From an uncultured Collinsella sp. (GTDB lineage Bacteria > Actinomycetota > Coriobacteriia > Coriobacteriales > Coriobacteriaceae): a DNA stretch of 64,000 bases. The notes under the pieces were generated by a model that was not told the origin of the DNA, ran no database searches, and saw nothing but the letters and a program-made list of their open reading frames with translations. This document shows positions 16,950 to 23,702 of this stretch, piece after piece. The DNA is taken from positions 20,819-84,818 of the forward strand of contig CABUAT010000005.1 in the NCBI GenBank assembly GCA_902489665.1. Direction: 5' to 3'. Position 1 is the first letter of the stretch, and the number at the start of each line of letters is the position of its first letter. A program made the translations under genes and the position numbers.

Positions 16950-17246
16950 TCTCAATCTGTAACAGTTACGCGACAAAACCGGGTCTTACTGTTACAGATC
17001 GAGACATTCCTCTCGGCCCATCCTCAACAATCTAGATCTGTAACAGCTAGGCCCACTTTTGACCCCTACCTGTTACAGATCGAGACAAACCAAACCCGCC
17101 TGCTAGAAAATCTCAATCTGTAACGGTTACTCGGCAAAAACCGTCCCTCGTGTTACAGATTTAGACAAACACGACCAAGCCCACCGGTATATCTCGATCT
17201 GTAACACCTAGCCGCCCAAATCGGGTCTAGATGTTACAGATCGAGA
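16950..17246. repeat. Array of eight 15-bp sites in alternating orientation with about 40-bp spacing
   Basis: The site TCTCGATCTGTAACA appears on the plus strand at 16950, 17031, 17111 and 17192 and as its complement TGTTACAGATCGAGA at 16990, 17071, 17151 and 17232. Start-to-start distances are 40, 41, 40, 40, 40, 41 and 40 bp. Each plus/minus pair spans exactly 55 bp (15 + 25 + 15) and repeats with an 80-81 bp period. Sites vary at one to three bases; the 25-26 bp segments between them are largely different. Some inner segments are related (CGACAAAACCGGGTCT, GCCCAAATCGGGTCT). If transcribed, the region would fold into four 15-bp hairpins with 25-nt loops. No protein gene is present in the array. 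Confidence 0.9.
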
Positions 17247-17295
17247 TTTTGTTTGAGAGACCGAGAATTGGACCGAAAACACGGTCCCGAAATAA

Positions 17296-17326
17296 CAAAA
17301 AAGCTCGCCGGCTAAGCTGACGAGCT
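17296..17326 (-). terminator. Terminator of the initiator tRNA gene
   Basis: On the minus strand, AGCTCGTCAG and the complementary CCGGCGAGCT form a stem with a short loop, followed by TTTTTTG. It starts 10 bp after the tRNA 3' end. Confidence 0.8.
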
Positions 17327-17335
17327 GCAAGTTCT

Positions 17336-17412
17336 TGGTCGCGGGGGCAGGATTTGAACCTACGACCTCCGGGTTATGAGCCCGGCGAGCTACCAGACTG
17401 CTCCACCCCGCA
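17336..17412 (-). tRNA. tRNA-Met (CAT), initiator type
   Basis: 77 nt with the CCA end encoded. The anticodon loop is CTCATAA. Three features indicate initiator tRNA: the 1-72 pair is U-G, not a Watson-Crick pair, the anticodon stem has three consecutive G-C pairs (CCGGG / CCCGG), and the D-stem carries an A11-U24 pair. The T-loop is GTTCAAATC. It is flanked by its own promoter and terminator. Confidence 0.95.
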
Positions 17413-17443
17413 ATGTCTGGGCGCCTCATGTGCGCAAGAAAGA

Positions 17444-17472
17444 ATACTACGCGGGAGTTCGGTAAACGGCAA
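17444..17472 (-). promoter_or_regulatory. Promoter of the initiator tRNA gene
   Basis: On the minus strand, TTGCCG (17467-17472) and TAGTAT (17444-17449) are separated by 17 bp. The predicted start of transcription is about 25 bp before the mature tRNA. Confidence 0.7.
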
Positions 17473-17608
17473 GGAAAATCTCGTAGAGCATAATTCCTTC
17501 ATATTTAAATCCCTCAGCCCCTATCACCGTAAACGAATCGCAGCCGAGTGCCGTCGACGGCGCGTATACAATGGTGCGCGTCCTTTTATGCCAACACCGG
17601 GAGTAGAC

Positions 17609-18382
17609 ATGCTGCTCGCTATCGATATGGGAAACACGCAGACGGCCATGGGCCTGTTTGACGGAGACGAGCTGGTGCAGTCGTGGCGCATGCCCACCGA
17701 CCGCTCTTATACCGCCGACGAGATCCATGTGCGCCTGATGGGTTTCTTTAAGATGTACGGCCTTTCGCTCGATGCGGTCGACGCGATCGCCTTTGCGGGC
17801 GTGGTGCCGCAGCTCTCGCGCGAGTGGCACGCCGTGGCCGACCGCATTGCCGCGGACGCCATCGTCATCGGGCCGCAGACGGCCGCCGTAACCAAGCTGC
17901 GGGCGGCGCGCCCCCAGGCCGTTGGTGCCGACCGCATCGCCAACGCCGTCGCTGCCGAGACCTTCTATGGCGCGCCGGCGATCGTGGTGGACTTTGGCAC
18001 CGCGACCAATATCGACGTCATCGATGAGGACGGTTATTACATTGGCGGAGCGATCGCGCCGGGCATTCGCATCTCCATGGACGCGCTTGCCGCCCGTGCC
18101 GCCAAGCTCGCCAGCGTGCCGCTCGAGGCGCCCGAGCACGCCATCGGCCGCGATACCGAGGAGTGCATCAAGGTCGGCGCCGTAACGGGCGCCGCCGCCA
18201 TGGCTGAGGGCCTGGTCGCGCGCATGAAGCGCGAGCTGGGCCGCGAGGATGCCACCGTTATCGCCACGGGCGGTCTCGCCAGCATCGTCGCCGATTCGAC
18301 CGATGCCTTCGACGTGGTCGACGGACAGCTCACCATCAAGGGTATCTGCGAAATCTACCGCCGCATGCAGAAGCTGGGATAG
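17609..18382 (+). CDS. coaX: Type III pantothenate kinase
   Basis: 257 residues, normal for CoaX. It phosphorylates pantothenate in the first step of coenzyme A synthesis. The ASKHA-fold signatures are visible: LLAIDMGNTQTAMGLFDG (phosphate loop 1), VGADRIANAVAA and VVDFGTATNIDVID (middle, with the catalytic Asp), GGAIAPGIRISMDALAARAAKL, then TGAAAMAEGL and VIATGGLA near the end. The start at ATG 17609 has GGGAG seven bases upstream. An in-frame extension back to 17354 crosses the tRNA gene and is rejected. TATACAAT near 17567 is a possible -10 box. Confidence 0.95.
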   Translation: MLLAIDMGNTQTAMGLFDGDELVQSWRMPTDRSYTADEIHVRLMGFFKMYGLSLDAVDAIAFAGVVPQLSREWHAVADRIAADAIVIGPQTAAVTKLRAARPQAVGADRIANAVAAETFYGAPAIVVDFGTATNIDVIDEDGYYIGGAIAPGIRISMDALAARAAKLASVPLEAPEHAIGRDTEECIKVGAVTGAAAMAEGLVARMKRELGREDATVIATGGLASIVADSTDAFDVVDGQLTIKGICEIYRRMQKLG

Positions 18383-18440
18383 AGCAGGGGCTTAAGTCGA
18401 GCACGCCCGATGCCACAGTCCCCGCAAATGCTCGCCAAGC

Positions 18441-18481
18441 CTATTCCTCAAAACTGAATAATTTTCAATTTTGAGGAATAG
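18441..18481. repeat. Small perfect inverted repeat between coaX and the biotin-ligase-like gene
   Basis: CTATTCCTCAAAA (18441-18453) and its complement TTTTGAGGAATAG (18469-18481) flank a 15-nt AT-rich loop. It lies 58 bp after the coaX stop codon between two convergent genes and may serve as a bidirectional transcription stop. Confidence 0.6.
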
Positions 18482-18511
18482 GGCGCTGGCAACCCATTCC
18501 CCAGATAGGCG

Positions 18512-18543
18512 AAACCCTCCCCGGCACAGGCCGAAGAGGGCTT
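18512..18543 (-). terminator. Probable terminator of the biotin-ligase/folPK unit
   Basis: On the minus strand, AAGCCCTCTTCGG pairs with CCGGGGAGGGTTT (two wobble or mismatch positions) around a short loop. It lies 37 bp after the stop codon. The T-run is short, so efficiency is uncertain. Confidence 0.5.
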
Positions 18544-18580
18544 CGTTGTCATCGTTATCTTTGAGCGCGGGCGCCTCGCG

Positions 18581-19282
18581 TTACAGTCCGCGAATGTGCA
18601 CGGCCTCGGGCGGAAACTCTTGCTCGCCGGCATCGGTCTTGATGGTCGCACGACCCCAGATGTCCAGGCCCGCAAACACACCGACCGCAAGCGGCAAACC
18701 GTTGGACGACACCGCCGCAACTTGGCGGCCCAGCAGCGGCACCATGTCGAAGTACTCGCCCAGCACGGGAGCCAGCGGCCCTGCGGCGCCTTGCGGCGTG
18801 TTGGCAACAACCGCCCAGGCGTCCACGCGGGTCAGCACGGCGGCGGCCAACTCTTCGACCAGCGCTTCGTCGGCCATATCTACACCGAGCTCGCTCAGCG
18901 CCGAACGCTCAATATCCACCGTCACGGCACCGAACATGCCCGCGGCATCGGCACCGCCGTTCACGGTAACACGCGCGAACGACGTCTCAAACGCGGGCGC
19001 GCCGCACACAATGTCGCTCGGCCACTGGATACCCACCTTACCGGCAAGGCCCAACCCCGGCGTCGAAGCCGTGCCCACGAGCGCGTCCATCATGCCCATC
19101 GCGGCCACAAACGGCAGGCCATGGAAGGCATGCATGCTCACATCGGGGCGCACAACCAGCGAAAACGTCAGCGATGCATCGCCCGCACTCCACGCGCACC
19201 AGCCCGCGGACACGCCCTCGCGGCCCGCGTCACGCGCCGCGTCGAGCTCGGTACCGGCGGCAACAGCATTCATCTCGATCAT
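18581..19282 (-). CDS. Biotin/lipoate-type protein ligase, divergent BirA without DNA-binding domain
   Basis: 233 residues. The fold signature is KVGIQWPSDI (residues about 101-110), corresponding to the KWPND motif of biotin protein ligases. The C-terminal strand set GVFAGLDIWGRATI...EAVHIR matches the family's C-terminal SH3-like domain. The usual N-terminal GRGRxG biotinyl-AMP loop is not recognisable (SAGWCAWSAG sits in its place), and Asp of KWPND is replaced by Ser-Asp (WPSD). Activity as a normal ligase is therefore uncertain. There is no N-terminal helix-turn-helix, so it is not a biotin repressor. The start codon follows the stop of the upstream folPK gene immediately (19283/19282), suggesting coupling. 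Confidence 0.65.
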   Translation of the reverse strand: MIEMNAVAAGTELDAARDAGREGVSAGWCAWSAGDASLTFSLVVRPDVSMHAFHGLPFVAAMGMMDALVGTASTPGLGLAGKVGIQWPSDIVCGAPAFETSFARVTVNGGADAAGMFGAVTVDIERSALSELGVDMADEALVEELAAAVLTRVDAWAVVANTPQGAAGPLAPVLGEYFDMVPLLGRQVAAVSSNGLPLAVGVFAGLDIWGRATIKTDAGEQEFPPEAVHIRGL

Positions 19283-21031
19283 CTACATACGCCCCAATTC
19301 GCCCACGATATGGCCCACGCGATCCTCGGGCTCCTTGACCTCGACACCGTTGTAGCGGAAGAACCGCGCCGGGTCGTGCATCAGGTCCTCGAGCGGCACC
19401 AGCACAAAGTCACGCTCACCAATGAGCGGATGCGGCAGGCGCAGCTTTTTGCCGCCGTGGGTCTCGCCGTCCATCCACAGCAGGTCCAGGTCGATGGTGC
19501 GCGGACCGTTGGCCTTGGCCTTCTTGGAGCGGTCGCGCCCCAGCTCAGCCTCGATCTTCATGAGCTCATCGAGCAGCACCAGCGGCGCCAGCTCGGTCTT
19601 GATCTCGATGACGGCGTTGGCAAACGCGTCCTGGCGCGTCTCGTAGGCCGGCTCGCTCTCGTAGATCTTGGAGGAGTTGGACACGCAGGTGAGCGGAATC
19701 TCGGCGATCATGTCGCGCGCGGCGCGGATGTTGTCGCAACGATGCCCCAAGTTGGAGCCCACGGCCACAAACGCACGGCGCGGCTGCGGCTTGGCGACGG
19801 CCCAGTAACCGTTCAGGAACTGCGCAAAACCCGCGGCGTCGTGCACGCGCACGATGTTCGCACCGGCCTGGATGGCGCCCAGGCACACGCCAAACGTGGC
19901 GGCATCGCGCGCGGCGGCCTCGGTCACGCCCGAGACAGCGCCCACAAAACGCTTGCGCGACACGGCGCACATGAGCGGATAGCCCAGTGACGCCATCTTG
20001 GCAGTCTCACGCTGGATGACGATGTCCTCGTTAGCCGACTTACCAAAGCCCGGGCCAGGATCGATGCAGATGCGGTCGCGCGACACGCCGGCATGGATGA
20101 GTGTGCGGGCCTGGTCGGACAGAAAGCCCATGACGCGGCGCATGATGGGCGCCGAATCGGGCAGGGTAAAGCGGCGGAGCTGAGAGGTGGGCACGTAGGC
20201 CTCCTCGCGGCGGGCGCTGCGGCGCATCATGGCGGCCAGGCGGTCATTGGACTCCGATGCGGCCTCGGTGGCCTCGGGCGCGGCCTCGGGCGCGGGCGCG
20301 ACGGTCTCGGCGGCAGCAGCCTGCTCGGCGGCCGGCGTCTCCTGCCCCAGCTCGGTTGCAGGCTCGGACGTGGGCTCCGGCTCGCCAAACGGCAGTGAGG
20401 GCTGTACCACACCGCCCGGAAGCTTGGCCTCAACCTTGGGCTCGCCCAGCAACTTGCCGCGACGGCGACGGGCCGGCTTCTCGGCCTCGCGCGCGGCCTC
20501 GGCAGCCGCTTCGCGTGCCTTCTCGGCAACAAACGCCGCAGCCGAGGTATCGAGCTGCACCGTTGCGTGCGTGCGGGTGGGCGCGGCGACCTCGCCGGCA
20601 TGCATCACGATGACGCCGCAGGTACTCGTCTTAACAAACTCGACCATCTTGGGATCGGTGAAGCCCGTCACGTCGTTGACGATCGAGGCGCCGCAGCGCA
20701 CGGCCGCCTTGGCAACCGCCACATGACGCGTGTCGATCGAGACGATGGCGCCCTCCTTGGCCAGCGCGCGCACCACGGGCAGCACGCGGCGAGCTTCCTC
20801 GTCGGGGTTGACCGGGGTAAAACCAGGGCGCGTGGACTCACCGCCCACGTCGATGATGTCGGCGCCGGCATCGAGCATCGCCAGGCCGTACTCGATGGCG
20901 GCATCGGGGTCGAAGTGCTCCCCGCCGTCGCTAAACGAATCGGGCGTCACGTTGAGGACGCCCATGATGCGCGGACGGTCAAAGCTGAGCTCATACTTTC
21001 CGCACCGCCATGTCTTGCTGTCGTTCGCCAT
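19283..21031 (-). CDS. folP: Bifunctional dihydropteroate synthase / HPPK (FolP-FolK fusion) with a large internal insert
   Basis: 582 residues. The N-terminal part is dihydropteroate synthase, with MGVLNVTPDSFSDGGEHF (about residues 21-38) and DVGGESTRPGF (about 60-70), then CIDPGPGFGKS and SRKRFVGAVSG after the insert. The C-terminal part from about residue 417 is 6-hydroxymethyl-7,8-dihydropterin pyrophosphokinase (FVAVGSNLGHR; GPRTIDLDLLWMDGE; LPHPLIGERDFVLVPL). Together they make two consecutive folate steps. Residues about 155-280 are an Ala/Glu/Pro-rich insert right after VIVMHAG, inside the TIM barrel, with a basic patch ARRRRGK. The start is ATG 21031 with AGGAGG six bases upstream; the longer open frame lacks a comparable site. 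HPPK is usually a separate gene or fused to FolB. Confidence 0.92.
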   Translation of the reverse strand: MANDSKTWRCGKYELSFDRPRIMGVLNVTPDSFSDGGEHFDPDAAIEYGLAMLDAGADIIDVGGESTRPGFTPVNPDEEARRVLPVVRALAKEGAIVSIDTRHVAVAKAAVRCGASIVNDVTGFTDPKMVEFVKTSTCGVIVMHAGEVAAPTRTHATVQLDTSAAAFVAEKAREAAAEAAREAEKPARRRRGKLLGEPKVEAKLPGGVVQPSLPFGEPEPTSEPATELGQETPAAEQAAAAETVAPAPEAAPEATEAASESNDRLAAMMRRSARREEAYVPTSQLRRFTLPDSAPIMRRVMGFLSDQARTLIHAGVSRDRICIDPGPGFGKSANEDIVIQRETAKMASLGYPLMCAVSRKRFVGAVSGVTEAAARDAATFGVCLGAIQAGANIVRVHDAAGFAQFLNGYWAVAKPQPRRAFVAVGSNLGHRCDNIRAARDMIAEIPLTCVSNSSKIYESEPAYETRQDAFANAVIEIKTELAPLVLLDELMKIEAELGRDRSKKAKANGPRTIDLDLLWMDGETHGGKKLRLPHPLIGERDFVLVPLEDLMHDPARFFRYNGVEVKEPEDRVGHIVGELGRM

Positions 21032-21126
21032 GAACATCCTCCTAAAATGCCCACGCCGCCGAGCTTGGGGAGCTGGCGGCGGGGTCGCTTTGCACTCAGT
21101 CTTTCTATTGTATCCGCGCGCGCGGG

Positions 21127-21879
21127 CTAGAACGCAAACGCGGCCGCGATGTCGCAAGAAATCAGCAGGTCGGCATTTGCATCCTGATCGGTGGGAGCAA
21201 GGTTGCATATGGCCAGCGTATCGCCGGTAAAGTAACGCGTAAGGCCCGCCGCCGGATACACCACGAGCGAGGTCCCACCCACAATGAGGGCATCGGCCGC
21301 GGCGATGGCGGCAACGGCACCGGTCAACACATGCTCGTCGAGCGGCTCTTCGTAGAGCACTACATCGGGCTTGATGCGGCCACCGCACGCGGGGCACGCA
21401 GGCACGCCCGCGGCATCCTCGTGCTCGCGCGAGCAAATCCACTCGGCGCTATAGACCGCGCCGCACGACTGGCAAATGTTGCGATGGACCGATCCGTGCA
21501 GCTCAAACACTCGCTGTGAGCCGGCCATCTGATGCAGGCCGTCGATATTTTGCGTCACCACGGCGTCGAGCTTGCCGGCGCGCTCCAGCTCGGCCAGCTT
21601 GGTGTGGCAGCGGTTGGGTTTAGCGTTGAGCGCGATCATCTTGGTGCGGTAAAAGTCGAAGAACTCCGCAGGATGCGCCTCGTAAAAGCTATGCGACAGC
21701 ATGGTCTCGGGCGGATAGGCAAACTGCTGGTGATACAGGCCGTCCACGCTGCGGAAATCGGGAATGCCACTTGCCGTGGAAACACCAGCGCCGCCAAAGA
21801 AGACCACGCGCTTATGGGTGCCGAACAGCTCCGCCAGCGCGGCGGAGGCCTGCTTGGGATCCGTTATTGCCTGCGTCAT
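21127..21879 (-). CDS. cobB: NAD-dependent protein deacylase (sirtuin)
   Basis: 250 residues. Sirtuin motifs occur in order: FFGGAGVSTASGIPDFRS (about 27-44), TQNIDGLHQMAGS, catalytic His in FELHGSVHRN, a zinc site CQSCG ... CPACG, then KPDVVLYEEPLDE and GTSLVVYPAAGL. It removes acyl groups from lysines using NAD. The start at 21879 is chosen because GGAGG lies eight bases upstream; a longer frame to 21930 has no such site. The substrate specificity (acetyl or longer acyl) is not clear from these motifs. The gene is followed, after about 95 bp, by folPK on the same strand. Confidence 0.93.
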   Translation of the reverse strand: MTQAITDPKQASAALAELFGTHKRVVFFGGAGVSTASGIPDFRSVDGLYHQQFAYPPETMLSHSFYEAHPAEFFDFYRTKMIALNAKPNRCHTKLAELERAGKLDAVVTQNIDGLHQMAGSQRVFELHGSVHRNICQSCGAVYSAEWICSREHEDAAGVPACPACGGRIKPDVVLYEEPLDEHVLTGAVAAIAAADALIVGGTSLVVYPAAGLTRYFTGDTLAICNLAPTDQDANADLLISCDIAAAFAF

Positions 21880-22015
21880 ATGAGTCCTCCGTCCTTGTTG
21901 GTCGGGCAGCGTCGGGCGATGTCCCAGCATGCGGCCTTTGGGTCAGCACGCGCGGTGCCCACCACCGCCCCTGTTGCGCTAATCTTAAGCCTGCCAACCC
22001 CGTCGAAAGGACACC

Positions 22016-22834
22016 ATGCCTCAGACTTACACTTTCGCCTCGTGGAACGTAAACGGCCTGCGCGCCGTGCTCAAAAAGGACCCGAGCTTTATCCAGATCG
22101 CGCAAGAACTCGACGTCGATATCCTGGCGTTGCAAGAGACCAAGCTGCAGGAGGGCCAGGTCGATATTGACCTGCCCGGCTATCACCAAACCTGGAGCTA
22201 CGCCGAGCGTAAAGGCTATTCGGGCACTGCGGTCTTTAGCCGCCAGGAACCGCTGCGCGTGCTGCACGCCGACGCACTGCTACCCTACGCCGGCGAGAAC
22301 GAGGCGGCCGAGCTCGTCGCCCAAGCCGCAACCGAGGGCCGCGTCTGTGCGCTCGAGTTCGACAAGTTTTGGTTTGTCGACGTCTATACGCCCAACGCAC
22401 AAAATGAGCTCGCGCGCATCGACGTGCGTATGGCCTGGGACGATGCCTACCGCGGCTTTTTGAACGCGCTCGAGCGCGAGACCGGCAAACCCGTCGTAAC
22501 CTGCGGCGACTTTAACGTGGCGCATGAGGAGATCGACCTTAAGAACCCCAAGTCCAACCGCGGCAACGCAGGCTTTTCGGACGAGGAACGCGGCAAGTTT
22601 ACCGAGCTGCTCAACGCCGGCTTTACCGATACCTGGCGCGCGGCAAACCCCGACGTCGAGGGCGTCTACAGCTGGTGGAGCTATCGCTTTAATGCCCGCA
22701 AGAACAACGCCGGCTGGCGCATCGATTACTTTCTGGTAAGCGATTCGATCGCCGCCAACGTTCGCGACACCGGCATCCGCGGCGACATCTTTGGCAGCGA
22801 CCACTGCCCCGTCACCCTCACGCTAGAGCTCTAG
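22016..22834 (+). CDS. xth: Exodeoxyribonuclease III
   Basis: 272 residues, normal for the ExoA/XthA branch of the endonuclease/exonuclease/phosphatase family. It acts on abasic sites and 3' ends in base excision repair. Motifs are ASWNVNGLRA (start), LALQETKLQEGQVD (metal-binding Glu), GDFNVAHEEIDLKNPKSNRGN (catalytic Asp/Asn), YSWWSYRFNARKNNAGWRIDYFLVS and SDHCPVTLTLEL (catalytic Asp-His at the end). The ATG follows GAAAGGACACC. The gene is alone on the plus strand, divergent from the sirtuin. Confidence 0.96.
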   Translation: MPQTYTFASWNVNGLRAVLKKDPSFIQIAQELDVDILALQETKLQEGQVDIDLPGYHQTWSYAERKGYSGTAVFSRQEPLRVLHADALLPYAGENEAAELVAQAATEGRVCALEFDKFWFVDVYTPNAQNELARIDVRMAWDDAYRGFLNALERETGKPVVTCGDFNVAHEEIDLKNPKSNRGNAGFSDEERGKFTELLNAGFTDTWRAANPDVEGVYSWWSYRFNARKNNAGWRIDYFLVSDSIAANVRDTGIRGDIFGSDHCPVTLTLEL

Positions 22835-22843
22835 CCCCAAGTA

Positions 22844-22874
22844 ATTCCTCTAGGGGACAGAGGAAAACAGATCA
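22844..22874 (-). repeat. Diverged 31-bp hairpin repeat R4
   Basis: Read on the minus strand it begins TGATCTGTTTTCCTCTGTCC, close to the start of the repeats at 646, 7469 and 7708. The closing GATCA arm is lost, and a CCTCT/AGAGG stem takes its place. It lies just after the xth stop codon. Confidence 0.5.
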
Positions 22875-22898
22875 TGTGACCCCTCTCCCCCTATAAGG

Positions 22899-22959
22899 TG
22901 CGGTGGAATAGTTCCTGTTTGGGCAGCAAATAGCCAAAAACGAGAACCATTCCACCGCA
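22899..22959. repeat. Inverted repeat E5 between xth and the ECF transporter genes
   Basis: Arms TGCGGTGGAATAGTTC (22899-22914) and its complement (22944-22959) pair with one mismatch around a 29-nt loop. It lies between two convergent genes and may act as a transcription stop on either strand. Confidence 0.65.
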
Positions 22960-22984
22960 AGTTCGTGAGGGAACGCGAAATGCC

Positions 22985-23698
22985 TTACAGCCCGTATTTC
23001 ACGACGACACGGTTAATGCGACGGCACCAAGGCTTGTACAAGGCAGCCAAGAACACGCAGGTCGCGAGGCCGTGTGTGATATCGAACGGCACTGCCGTGG
23101 CAAGACGTGCCATGGCACCCGCCCACGTGAGCGGTTGAACAAAACCGATAATGTCGTAGGCGTTGATCACAACGCCGTACAGCAAACCCGAAGCAAAGCC
23201 GTAGGTCAGCAGCGCCGGCATACGCACGGTGCCATCGGCGCGATCAAAAGCGCCGGCATGCGCCAGCGCACCGCCAACGTATCCCACGAGCCCCCAGGCA
23301 TACATCTGCCACGGCGTCCACATGCCCTGCCCAAAAAAGAAATTGCTGGTCAGCGCCGCCAACGCACCGACCATAAAGCCGTTACGACGACCGAGTGTCG
23401 CCCCGGCGATAATGGCGATGGCACTCACGGGTTTAAAGTCGGGGATGGGGCCAAACAAGATACGCCCCGCCGCGGCCAATGCTGCCAGAACCAGCGTGGG
23501 CATAATCTGGCGCAAACCCGGACGAGATGCCTCGTAACCCGCAAAGAACAGCGCGAGCACCAGCGCCACCACAACCAGCATGGCCAATGCTGCCTGCTCA
23601 ACACCCGACAGCAACGCCGCAGCCATCACCGCCGGCACCGCCAACAACAGCGGGATCTCCAGTTTTGCAAGCAAGCGCGAGAAACGACAGTCCGTCAT
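22985..23698 (-). CDS. ECF transporter S component (substrate-binding membrane protein)
   Basis: 237 residues, about six predicted membrane helices. Residues ILFGPIPDFKPVSAIAIIAG and NFFFGQGMWTPWQMYAWGLVGY are typical of ECF S components. It captures a vitamin or related micronutrient and hands it to the shared T/ATPase module. The substrate is not indicated by the sequence. It is the last gene of a T-A-S cluster; its ATG at 23698 lies 4 bp after the stop of the ATPase gene. A longer frame beginning inside the ATPase gene is less likely. No riboswitch was recognised upstream of the cluster, which would have hinted at the vitamin. Confidence 0.82.
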   Translation of the reverse strand: MTDCRFSRLLAKLEIPLLLAVPAVMAAALLSGVEQAALAMLVVVALVLALFFAGYEASRPGLRQIMPTLVLAALAAAGRILFGPIPDFKPVSAIAIIAGATLGRRNGFMVGALAALTSNFFFGQGMWTPWQMYAWGLVGYVGGALAHAGAFDRADGTVRMPALLTYGFASGLLYGVVINAYDIIGFVQPLTWAGAMARLATAVPFDITHGLATCVFLAALYKPWCRRINRVVVKYGL

Positions 23699-23702
23699 CC
23701 CA

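Noticed and set aside
14790..17123. Plus-strand reading frame of 777 codons opposite the flavoenzyme gene and running into the array
   Set aside because: No motif and typical antisense composition. It would read through the palindromic array.
16950..17246. The repeat array as a CRISPR array
   Set aside because: The repeats alternate in orientation, are only 15 bp, and no cas genes are in the window. CRISPR repeats are direct and usually 23-47 bp.
17354..17608. An earlier start for coaX
   Set aside because: The frame upstream of 17609 runs through the initiator tRNA gene and its promoter.
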